Of a stretch of 49,779 bases of DNA, positions 1 to 8,400 are shown in pieces. The translations under genes and the position numbers were made by a program. Position 1 is the stretch's first letter. Each line of letters starts with the position of its first letter. This DNA comes from CANJXF01 sp043775015 (GTDB taxonomy: Bacteria; Verrucomicrobiota; Verrucomicrobiia; Limisphaerales; CANJXF01). The stretch covers positions 1 to 49,779 of the forward strand of contig JAYVSV010000087.1 of the NCBI GenBank assembly GCA_043775015.1, read 5' to 3'. The notes under the pieces are model-generated. The model worked only from the letters and a program-made list of their open reading frames with translations. It was not told the origin of the DNA and searched no databases.

Positions 1-194
1 AACCCGAACTCCGAAGTAGAACGCGGTGTAGCGGCGGGCGTCTCGCCCGCCGTAGAGGGCTGGCGTCTCGCCGCCCGGAAAGAACCGTCGCATGTTTTGG
101 AGCGGTCTAAAATTTTCTATGCCATGAACCGCCGGGCGAGACGCCACGGCTCTACGGCAGGCGAGACGCCCGCCGCTACTTCGGAGTTCGGGTT
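1..194. repeat. Long imperfect palindrome with AACCCGAACTCCGAAGTAG ends
   Basis: The outer arms AACCCGAACTCCGAAGTAG (1-19) and its exact reverse complement (176-194) bracket two further paired arms (about 28-78 with 127-178) built from GCGGGCGTCTCGCCCGC-like units. The left arm carries a few extra bases near 20-27. The same terminal sequence bounds a second element at 46282-46496. No coding potential is evident. It may be a non-autonomous palindromic mobile repeat. The window begins exactly at its left end, so it could extend further left. Confidence 0.8.
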
Positions 195-272
195 CAATCT
201 TCATGCGGGAAGCGACGCCGGATGGTCGAGATTCTTCAGGCTTTTGACTTCTGCCTCCTTTCTACTTTCATC

Positions 273-1817
273 ATGACCCTGACGCTGCTCGATTGGATCA
301 TCATCGTGGTTTACCTCGCCGGGTGCATGACGGCAGGAATCTGGATGCGACGCTACGTGCGCAACGTCGAAGACTTCGCGGTCGCGGGCCGTGAGATGGA
401 TGTGAACCTGGGCATTGCGTCCCTGGCGGCCACCGAACTGGGAGTCGTCACGTTGATGTATGCCGCGCAGCTCGGTTACGAAAAAGGTTTGGCCGGTGCG
501 ACGATTGGGGTCCTGACTGCTGCCGCGATGTTTTTGGTCGGGAGAACTGGTTTCGTGATTCAACCGCTGCGTGCCGCCGGAGTGATGACCATCCCGGAAT
601 TGTTTCAAAAACGGTTTGGAACAAAAGTGCGCTGGCTGGCGGGTTTCTTTGTCGTGCTCGGCGGCGTTTTGAACATGGGCATTTTTCTCCGGCTCGGAGG
701 AGATTTTTTAGTTCACGCAACCGGAATGCCCTCAAAATATTTGGAATGGGTGATGACGGCGCTGCTCTCGCTCGTTTTGCTTTACACGGTTTTCGGCGGA
801 ATGCTTTCCGTCCTGGTCACGGACTACTTGCAATTTCTGGTCATGGGTTTGGGCATTGTCATCGTCTCGATCCTGGTGATTGCCGACGTTGGCTGGACTT
901 CGCTCATCAACCAGCTTTGGACAAAATATAATGCCGCGCCAGAAGTCGCAGGTCGTGTGGCCGCGCATCCATTTAATCCATTTCACTCCAGCAACCTTGG
1001 TTGGACCTACATTCTTTGGATGTTCGTTTTCCAGATCGCGGTCGCCTGTACGTGGCAAACGCAAATCTCACGCGTCCTGGCCTCGAAAGACGAACACGTC
1101 GCCAAGAAAATCTACACGCGCACGTCGTTTTATTTTGTCGGACGATTCGCCTTGCCCGTGCTCTGGGGCGCGGCGGCCATGGTTTATTTCAGCAATCGCG
1201 GCGGCTTGCCGGTCGGCGTGAACAGCCTGACTGCGATGCCCGTTTATCTCTCGACCATTTTGCCCGTCGGCATCATCGGATTGGTGATCGCGGGGATGCT
1301 CGCAGCGGAAATGTCCACCGATAGCGGTTATCTTCTTACCTGGGCGACGGTGATTTACAACGACCTCATCATGCCGTGTTTCAAGAATCCGCTCTCGGGT
1401 AAAACACAACTGCTGATCACCCGCGGACTCGTTTTGGTGATCGGTGTTTTTCTGGTTTTCTACGGACTTTGGTACCAGATGCCGGGCAACGCGTGGGATT
1501 ATCTCGCGGTGACGGGAAGCATTTATATTTCGAGCATTTTCACGCTGGTGGTCGCGGGACTTTATTGGCCGCGCGCCAATTCAACTGGTGCGTTCGCGGC
1601 GCTGATTCTCGGCGCGTTGGGTCCGTTGACTTTTCTTTTCATAAATTATCTGGTGACGGCAGGTCGCTTGAGTAAAGCATTTCAAATCGCTCCACAACTG
1701 GCGGGTGCTGCGGCCTTCGGATTGTCCTTTCTGGGAATGTTCGTTGGATCCATGTTGAAGTCGAACGGCCCCAACAACTCTGCGCGTCAAAAAATCCTCG
1801 CGAAAGAAACCGTATGA
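273..1817 (+). CDS. Sodium:solute symporter family (SSS) transporter
   Basis: A 514-residue polytopic inner-membrane protein with about 13 hydrophobic segments. The first helix is DWIIIVVYLAGCMTAGIWM, followed by the SSS-type VEDFAVAGREM segment and a long run of Gly/Ala-rich helices, all typical of the Na+/solute symporter family (SGLT/PutP/PanF fold). Length is normal for the family. The ATG at 273 is preferred over one at 222 because it begins just before the first membrane helix. The substrate cannot be told from sequence; sugars, carboxylates or amino acids are all possible. The stop codon overlaps the start of a 52-residue membrane protein (ATGA), so the two are probably co-translated. 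The gene lies just downstream of a large palindromic repeat. Confidence 0.9.
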   Translation: MTLTLLDWIIIVVYLAGCMTAGIWMRRYVRNVEDFAVAGREMDVNLGIASLAATELGVVTLMYAAQLGYEKGLAGATIGVLTAAAMFLVGRTGFVIQPLRAAGVMTIPELFQKRFGTKVRWLAGFFVVLGGVLNMGIFLRLGGDFLVHATGMPSKYLEWVMTALLSLVLLYTVFGGMLSVLVTDYLQFLVMGLGIVIVSILVIADVGWTSLINQLWTKYNAAPEVAGRVAAHPFNPFHSSNLGWTYILWMFVFQIAVACTWQTQISRVLASKDEHVAKKIYTRTSFYFVGRFALPVLWGAAAMVYFSNRGGLPVGVNSLTAMPVYLSTILPVGIIGLVIAGMLAAEMSTDSGYLLTWATVIYNDLIMPCFKNPLSGKTQLLITRGLVLVIGVFLVFYGLWYQMPGNAWDYLAVTGSIYISSIFTLVVAGLYWPRANSTGAFAALILGALGPLTFLFINYLVTAGRLSKAFQIAPQLAGAAAFGLSFLGMFVGSMLKSNGPNNSARQKILAKETV

Positions 1818-1972
1818 ATCAACTGTTCGCCATCTTTTGGGCTGTGATGATTTTTGCATCCATCTTCTGGTATGGTTTTTTGCTTTTTTACATTGGGGCA
1901 AAAGGCGGACGGGAAATCCGCCAGATGATCCGCAACCTTCGCACCCGCAATCAGGACCAGCCTCCGAAGTAG
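1814..1972 (+). CDS. Small membrane protein coupled to the symporter
   Basis: A 52-residue reading frame whose ATG overlaps the symporter stop codon as ATGA. It encodes one hydrophobic segment (about residues 4-28, including FAIFWAVMIFASIFWYGFLL) and a basic, polar tail with several Arg residues ending DQPPK, as expected for a single-pass protein with a cytoplasmic C-terminus. Small partner proteins next to SSS carriers are known (for example the DUF997 protein beside PanF), but no specific homology is claimed. The last codons, CCTCCGAAGTAG, resemble the end of the palindromic repeat found at 1-194, so the C-terminus may derive from a repeat. A role as accessory subunit of the symporter is inferred from coupling only. 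Confidence 0.6.
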   Translation: MNQLFAIFWAVMIFASIFWYGFLLFYIGAKGGREIRQMIRNLRTRNQDQPPK

Positions 1973-2014
1973 TTCGGAATTGGACGCGCCGTAGTAGGTC
2001 AGCACGGAACACGC

Positions 2015-2090
2015 GGTGGGACGAGCGTCCTCGCGAGCCGTCTCCGACCGAAAAGGAATTACAGCGGCTCGTCCGTAGCCTCGCCCCACC
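2015..2090. repeat. Imperfect inverted repeat between symporter and protease genes
   Basis: GGTGGGACGAG at 2015-2025, continuing to CGAGCCG, pairs with CGGCTCG...CTCGCCCCACC ending at 2090. The arms of about 26 bases carry some mismatches around a loop of about 24 bases. It has no T-tract and looks like a REP-type intergenic repeat, not a terminator. Confidence 0.6.
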
Positions 2091-2143
2091 AAACCAACCC
2101 AAGCCAAACACGCGTCCGGTTGCAAAGGAGATTGTATTCTGGC

Positions 2144-3706
2144 ATGATGTCTCCCATTAGAATGACTATAAAAAACCGATTAGCCCTGCTGTTCGTCATT
2201 TCGTTTTCGATCGGTTCAAGCTTTGCCACGACACTCGACACCATCGGTGTTACTTTGCTGCGATCCTCGGATTCCACGCTCATCGGCACCGGAGTGAACG
2301 TGGCGCAGTCGGAAGCGCCTGAAAATTTTGACGGCACGGCGTGGCAGGTCAATCCATTTGCCATAGGCCAGCCCACCAATCTTATCACCTATATTTCCAT
2401 CGACGGCAGCGCGTCGAATTATCCGAACGCCCTTGGGATAGAGTCTAGCCATGCCGACAGCGTTGCCGGAAATTTTTATGGAACAGCGGTCGGTGTTGCG
2501 CCAGGCGTTGCGCATGTGGACAACTACGAAGCAAATAATTTTTATCTACCGATCATTACTGTTGGAATTCCAATTCAAGCAAAAATCGTCAATCAGAGCT
2601 TCATCTTTGGAGTCTCACCCCCTCAAACCAATGTCGATTCCGAATACGATAATTTTGCCGCGCTGAACAACACGCTGTTTGTTTCTGGAGCAGGTAACGG
2701 TGGCCCGCCCAGCGCGCCTGCGACGGCTTACAACGGAATTGGCGTCGCCGCTTTTGGTGGCGCTTCGAGCATTGGCCCGACCCTGGATAACGGACGTTCC
2801 AAACCCGACATCACCGCTCCTGCTGGCGCGACTAGTTTTTCCACTCCACTGGTCGCGGGTGCGGCGGCCATTCTTGTGCAAGCGGGACTTCGCGGCGATG
2901 GCGGGGCAGGGACGATCAACGCGGCTTCTGACATTCGCACGCTTAAAGCGCTGTTGTTCAACGGTGCCGTGAAGCCGACGAACTGGGCGCACACCACCAC
3001 GACTCCGCTGGATACGAGATTCGGTGCCGGCATTCTTAACGTGTATAATTCCTACAAACAACTTGCTGCCGGGAAATTTTCTTTTGTTGAATCGACAGCG
3101 GTTGCAGTGGACGACCCACACCCGCCCGAGAGTAGCACATCAAATGTTGCCTCGCTCATCGGGTGGGATTTCAACTCGATCAGCAGCAGTGTTCCGAATG
3201 ACCGCGTGAACCATTATTATTTTGATTTGCCCGTGGGACTCCCGTTCACGCTCACGACGACTCTGGTTTGGAATCGCCAATTTGGGGAGACCGACATCAA
3301 TAACCTCAACCTTTATCTCTACAAAATTGGAAACACCAATCCGATTTCGCTCAGTGTCAGCACGGTGGACAACGTTGAACACATTTTCTCGACCGGACTT
3401 TCGTCGGGCCGCTATGACATTCAAGTGCTCAAAAAGGGTGGATTGACCAACGTTTCCAGCCCCGAAAGCTACGCGCTGGCATTCCAGTTCTTCACTCAAC
3501 CACTGGAAATCACCCGTTCAGGAAATCAGGCGGTTTTGACCTGGCCACTGTCGCCCGACGGTTTTTCGCTCCAGGCAACTCCCGACTTGACCCCGCCGAT
3601 TGTTTGGGCCGCAGTGACAAATACAGTTGTGGTTACGAACAATCAAAACCGCGTCACCATTCCACCAGCTTCCGCTTCGCAATTCTTCCGCCTTTCGTCA
3701 CCGTAG
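2144..3706 (+). CDS. Secreted S8 (subtilisin-like) peptidase with Glu in the Asp position
   Basis: About 520 residues. An N-terminal signal segment (LALLFVISFSIGSSFA) precedes a subtilase domain. The catalytic His is in SSHADSVAG (about H103), the oxyanion Asn in SGAGNGG, and the Ser in ATSFSTPLVAG (about S231). The strand that normally carries the catalytic Asp reads GVNVAQSEA, which puts Glu (about E57) in the Asp position. A beta-rich domain of pre-peptidase C-terminal type follows (around PFTLTTTLVW to YDIQVLKKGG). The end is a short domain from LEITRSGNQAVLTWP to FFRLSSP, which recurs in the LamG protein at 43.3-46.0 kb. The start is uncertain: ATGs at 2144, 2147 and 2162 are possible, with GGAG at 2127-2130. 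A second S8 protease lies 49 bases downstream. Whether the Glu variant is active is unknown. Confidence 0.85.
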   Translation: MMSPIRMTIKNRLALLFVISFSIGSSFATTLDTIGVTLLRSSDSTLIGTGVNVAQSEAPENFDGTAWQVNPFAIGQPTNLITYISIDGSASNYPNALGIESSHADSVAGNFYGTAVGVAPGVAHVDNYEANNFYLPIITVGIPIQAKIVNQSFIFGVSPPQTNVDSEYDNFAALNNTLFVSGAGNGGPPSAPATAYNGIGVAAFGGASSIGPTLDNGRSKPDITAPAGATSFSTPLVAGAAAILVQAGLRGDGGAGTINAASDIRTLKALLFNGAVKPTNWAHTTTTPLDTRFGAGILNVYNSYKQLAAGKFSFVESTAVAVDDPHPPESSTSNVASLIGWDFNSISSSVPNDRVNHYYFDLPVGLPFTLTTTLVWNRQFGETDINNLNLYLYKIGNTNPISLSVSTVDNVEHIFSTGLSSGRYDIQVLKKGGLTNVSSPESYALAFQFFTQPLEITRSGNQAVLTWPLSPDGFSLQATPDLTPPIVWAAVTNTVVVTNNQNRVTIPPASASQFFRLSSP

Positions 3707-3755
3707 CGAACGTTTTCATGGCTTTGCCTGTCAATGCTTGTATATTCAAACGGTC

Positions 3756-5141
3756 ATGAAAAAGAGCTGTGTGCAATTTGGCGGGTTGATCCTCGCCCTC
3801 TGCCTTTTCGCACTGACGGCAAACGCCGCGAATGAGCCGCTGGTTTGGCACGCTGATAAAAAAACATTCGATGCCGATGTTTCAGGAGTTGAGCTTCCGC
3901 AGTTGCTCAAAAAAATTGGCAGCCTGACCGGTTGGGAAGTTTACATGGAGCCGGGTATCTCCTATTCAGGAACGGCAACGTTCAAAAATCTTTCACAAAC
4001 GGAAGCCCTGCGCTTTCTGCTCGGAAAATTAAGTTTTGAAATCTCACCGCAAAGTAATTCCGTTTCGCGACTGCTCGTTTTCCGAACCGGCGTTGAAAAA
4101 GCGACGCAGCTCATTCGGACCGAGAAAAACACGGTCGTACTCGGTAAAAACAAGGTCATAAAAAATCATCTGATCGTGACGCTGAAACCCGGTTCCTCCA
4201 TGAACATCGATGCCCTCGCTCAACAACTTGGCGGAAAAGTCATTGGGAAATTGGAAGGAACCGATTCGTATCTTCTCGAATTTCCCGACGAACTGGCCGC
4301 GAATGCCGCACGCGAACAACTTTCCCATGTGGACAGCGTTGCCTCGATTGACTCCAATTACTCTCTCGAAAAACCGAGCCCTTTCAAAATCGCTTCAGTC
4401 GATGGAAGTTCGCCGTTCAATCTCAAGGCGAGCGCAGGACCCGGCGATGGCAAACAAATTACCATTGGCCTGATCGACACGGCGGTACAGCGTTTGAACG
4501 ACAACATGCAGGGATTCATGCTGGCCAGCTTGTCGGTGGCCGGTGACGCGAACGTGAACGGCGACCTTCCGATGCACGGCACAAGCATGGCGGAAACCAT
4601 TTTGATCGGGCTCAACAGCATGATGACGGGGCAAACCGCCTCCATCAGAATCTTGCCGGTCGATGTTTACGGGCCTTATCCAACCACCACCACTTTTGAC
4701 GTCGGAAAGGGCATCACCGCAGCCGTCAACGGCGGGGCCAATATGTTGTCGCTCAGCCTTGGCAGTGAAGGAGACAGCGAATTTCTCCGAAGGCTCATTG
4801 CGCAAGTTTCGCAAAAGAACATTCCCATTTTTGCCGCCGCCGGAAATCAGCCCGTGACGACGCCTACTTATCCTGCTGCTTATCCCGAAGTGATCGCAGT
4901 TACTTCCGCTGCGGATCGTTCGGGTACGGTTGCGTCGTATGCGAACCGTGGCTCATTCGTTGATGTGATTCTTCCTGGAGCAACCGTAATTTCGTTTGGT
5001 GGATCAAGTTATTATGTGAACGGAACTTCAGTTTCAACCGCATTGGCCAGCGGCATGATGGCTGGATTGGCTTACAATGCGAAACGCCCGCCCGGCCAGG
5101 TCGAAACCTCTTTCCGCCGCGCCGTCGCATTCAAACCGTAG
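3756..5141 (+). CDS. Secreted S8 family serine peptidase with N-terminal STN-like and I9-like regions
   Basis: A 461-residue exported protein. The signal peptide is MKKSCVQFGGLILALCLFAL plus TANA. Residues about 30-95 resemble a short STN/secretin-type domain (LPQLLKKIGSLTGWEVY, then LSQTEALRFLLGKL). Residues about 130-205 look like an inhibitor-I9 or fervidolysin-type prodomain (NHLIVTLKPGSSM...YLLEFPDE). The subtilase domain then shows a complete triad: D241 (IGLIDTAV), H274 (MHGTSMAE) and S425 (NGTSVSTALASG), with AAAGN for the oxyanion hole. The ATG at 3756 is chosen because it begins the signal peptide; the frame is open further upstream without one. It follows the Glu-variant S8 gene in the same direction, so the pair may be co-expressed and may derive from duplication, although their N-termini differ. 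Confidence 0.88.
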   Translation: MKKSCVQFGGLILALCLFALTANAANEPLVWHADKKTFDADVSGVELPQLLKKIGSLTGWEVYMEPGISYSGTATFKNLSQTEALRFLLGKLSFEISPQSNSVSRLLVFRTGVEKATQLIRTEKNTVVLGKNKVIKNHLIVTLKPGSSMNIDALAQQLGGKVIGKLEGTDSYLLEFPDELAANAAREQLSHVDSVASIDSNYSLEKPSPFKIASVDGSSPFNLKASAGPGDGKQITIGLIDTAVQRLNDNMQGFMLASLSVAGDANVNGDLPMHGTSMAETILIGLNSMMTGQTASIRILPVDVYGPYPTTTTFDVGKGITAAVNGGANMLSLSLGSEGDSEFLRRLIAQVSQKNIPIFAAAGNQPVTTPTYPAAYPEVIAVTSAADRSGTVASYANRGSFVDVILPGATVISFGGSSYYVNGTSVSTALASGMMAGLAYNAKRPPGQVETSFRRAVAFKP

Positions 5142-5224
5142 TGGCGACGGATCCGTTTGGATGCTTTTCACTTTGCGTTTTTCTATACCCAAATTCTAAA
5201 TTGGAAACGGAGGAAGAAGTCATC

Positions 5225-5343
5225 AACCACGGAAGCACTTTGATTAACACGAATGGCGGGATCGGTGTCGGGCTTCTCTGACGAGCGAACCGACGTTTTA
5301 TCCCGGTTCTTATGATCCGTGTCCATCGGTGTGTATCTGTGGC
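5225..5343. repeat. Inverted repeat related to AACCACGGATNAACACGGAT
   Basis: The 284-base gap after the second protease gene holds AACCACGGAAGC...TTAACACGAAT on the left and the reverse type ATCCGTGTCCATCGGTGTG at 5315-5333, ending TCTGTGG. The two arms are inverted, diverged copies of one motif, which also appears as AACCACGGATAAACACGGAT at 49673-49692. No gene is seen here. Confidence 0.5.
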
Positions 5344-5371
5344 CTAAATTGCATTTTCTCGTTGTTGAAAA

Positions 5372-5404
5372 TAAAAACGCCCCGGGCAATTTGCACGGGG
5401 CGTT
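5372..5404 (-). terminator. Rho-independent terminator for the Calx-beta gene
   Basis: A 9-bp perfect stem AACGCCCCG (5376-5384) / CGGGGCGTT (5396-5404) with an 11-base loop. On the minus strand the stem is followed by a T-rich run, as expected 20 bases after the stop of the Calx-beta gene. On the plus strand a weaker T-tract (TTTGATTTTTC) follows, so it may also serve the protease gene. Confidence 0.85.
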
Positions 5405-5425
5405 TGATTTTTCGAAAACTACTTT

Positions 5426-8400
5426 TTATTGAAGATGGATACGGAAGCTGCCGGTCACGTTGATGAATGTACCCGCAATATCCCCGGTGGTTTCGCGCAT
5501 ATGGAGCGTGAACCTGCCCGTCGCCAGCTTGGCGGTGTGGTCAATGGCATCAAACGTAAATGTGCCGGAACTGCCATCCGTTATCGAGCCATCCGCAACT
5601 CCCCAGGTTCTCGCCCCGGCGGCACCGGAGAAAGGCGTGGATGTATAAGTGGCGAATCCGTGATTGCCACTGTTGTTGTCCAGATTAAAGGAACCAATTT
5701 GTTGGGGGAACACATCCACGGTCATGAGGTGCAGCACGGTGGAGAGTCCGCTGCCTGTGGTCCAATTGGCTGAGACTTGAAAAAGACCACCCGGATTGTC
5801 GGCCGCCAACGCCGAGTTGGTCAACGAGGTGTAGGCTGCGCCGTTGATGGTGCCAGTGATGAACAACGGGCCGTTGAGCGGAATCGCGTTTGGATCGGGT
5901 TTGTCCGCTATATTCAAAATAGCGGTGGTCTGAGTTCCGAGAATCGCTCCGCCGGTCGGGGCGCTGAGGATGAGGTTCACCGTTTCGGTGGGCTCACTGA
6001 GGGAGTCGGCTACAATTGGAATCAAAACCGTTTTAATAGTTTCACCGACGTTGAAGGTGAGGTTGGTGGTAACCGCTGTGTAGTCAGAGCCGACCGTGGC
6101 CGTGTTGCCCGCAGCGGCGGTGGTGAACTGCAAGGTGACACCGCTGGCAAGACCGCCAGTGCGGGTAATAGTGATGCTGGCATTGGCCGTGCCTTCCGAC
6201 ACGGAGAAAGTCGCTGCGCCAAATTGAACGATTCCACCCGTATCATCATCCGTGATCGTGACAACCGTGTTGGTCACCGTGCCGAGCTGTACACCGCCAA
6301 GTGGATTAGACAAAACGGCGTTAAAGGTTTCGTTATTTTCATCCAGCGTATCACTAACGATGGGGATGATGACGGTTTGCTGGCTGACATTTACCGCAAA
6401 ATTCAAGGTGAGGTTGGTACCCCGGTAATCATTGGGTGAAATGGCCGAGCCATTCACCGTCGTGAATTGAACAGAGACGGCAGTGTTGAGTGAACCAGAA
6501 CGGACGGCAGTGATAGAAACAGAAGGGCCGGTCTCGCTGACGGTGTAGGCGGCGTTGGTGAAGCTGATGCTGGATTCGTCATCCCGAATCGTCAACGTGG
6601 CGTTGCTGATAGCACCGATGACCGCGCCGCCGGTGGCGTTGGTGAGTCTGAAGCTAAAGGTTTCGTTGCCCTCAGCCAGTAGGTCATTGGTAATCGACAC
6701 GGATATAACTTTGGTCAGTTCGTTGGAGGCAAAGTAGAGCGTGCCGTTCGTGGCTATGTAGTCCTGACCGGCGAGCGCGACGCCGTCTTGCGTGGCAAAA
6801 TCTACGGACACGCCACTCGCGACTCCGCCGGAACGTTTCACGGTGATGATGAAAGCCTCGGAGTTCTCGTTCGTGGCATAGGATGCCGCGCTCAGAACAA
6901 TCGTACCGCCCACGTCATCGTCAGTGATCGACAGCGTGGCATGAGACAAGCCGAGACTTGCGCCGCCGGTGGCGTTGGTTAAAGAGAGCAAGACCGTTTC
7001 GTTCGTTTCGTCGAGCGCGTCGTTGAGGATCGGCACCAGGATGATTTTGGAAATTTCACCGGCTTTGAAGGTGACGGTTTGCGTTGCGTTGGAGTAATCC
7101 AATCCCTCCGTTGCGCTGCCTTCGGTGGTGATGAAATCCACCGTCACGCCACTGGCGAGGCCGCCGGTACGCTTAAGCAGGATGGAGGCATTCTTGCCCA
7201 ACTCGGTTGCGACGTAATTGGTGAGGCCAAAGCTGATGACGCCGCCCTTGTCGTTGTCCAGGATCGTCACGGTCGTATTGGTCAGGCTGCCCAGCAGCGC
7301 GCCGCCCTGCGGATTGGACAGGCTTACCATGAACGTTTCATTGCCATCCACAATTGTGTCGTTGGCGATGGGAATGGAAATGGTTTTAAAAGCGACATTC
7401 GGCAGGAACGTCAGCGTGCCGTTGGTCCCTCGATAATCATTCGTGGATCCCGCCGTGCCGTCGGTGGTGTTGAAATCCACCGTGACAGGCGTCAGTCGCG
7501 CGCCGGTGCGCACGACGTTGATGTTCAACTTGAGGCCGGCTTCGGTGACGGTGTAATTGGCGTTGGTGAAGGATAAGGTGGATTCGTCATCCAGAATGCG
7601 GAGCGTGGCGTTGGAAATTGCGCCCAGCCGCGCGCCGCCGGTCGGGTTGCTCAGGAGCAATCTGACTGTTTCGTTGGTCTCAATCTCGAAATCATTTATC
7701 AAGGCAACGGTGAAAACTTTTTTCAATTCGTTCGAACCAAACGTCAGCGTACCGCTGTTGGTGATGTAGTCCACTCCCGCAGTTGCCGGATTGGTGACGC
7801 CATCCAGCGTCGTAAAATCCACCGTCACGCCACTGGCCAGGCCACCGGTGCGCAACACTGTAATCAAGGCGACGGTTGCATTTTCATTGGTGGCATAAGT
7901 CGCGGCACTAAACGCCAGCATTCCCGCCGTGTCGTCATCGGTAATGGTCACGGTGGCGGTGGTGTTTGAGCCGAGCGCCGCGCCGCCGGTGGTGGAATCC
8001 AGAACCACAGAAAAAGTTTCATTTGTTTCGTCGAGTGTGTCGCTCAGGATGCGAATGGGTATTATCTTGCTGGCGATGCCGGGACCGAACGTCACCGTGC
8101 CGTTGGTGGAAACAAAGTCCACGTCGCTGATGGCCGTTCCGCCAACAGTATGGAAGTTCACGCTCACGGTGCCCGCAGTGCCGCCAATGCGGGCAATATT
8201 CACGTTGACGGCCGGGGCCGATTCGGCGACGGAAACTTTCACGAGAGAAAATTGCAAAATACCAGCAGCGCGGACCTCATTGTCGAGGATGTTGAGCGTG
8301 GCGTTGCTGCGACTGCCAAGCTCTGCGCCACCCGTCGGAGAGGAAAGAGTCAGGTTGACCGTCTCGTTGCCTTCGAGAAGAAAATCCTCATGCAATGGGA

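Noticed and set aside
5225..5343. Possible tRNA or small RNA in the gap after the second protease gene
   Set aside because: The pairing is explained by inverted repeat arms; no cloverleaf, anticodon arm or CCA-like end is seen.
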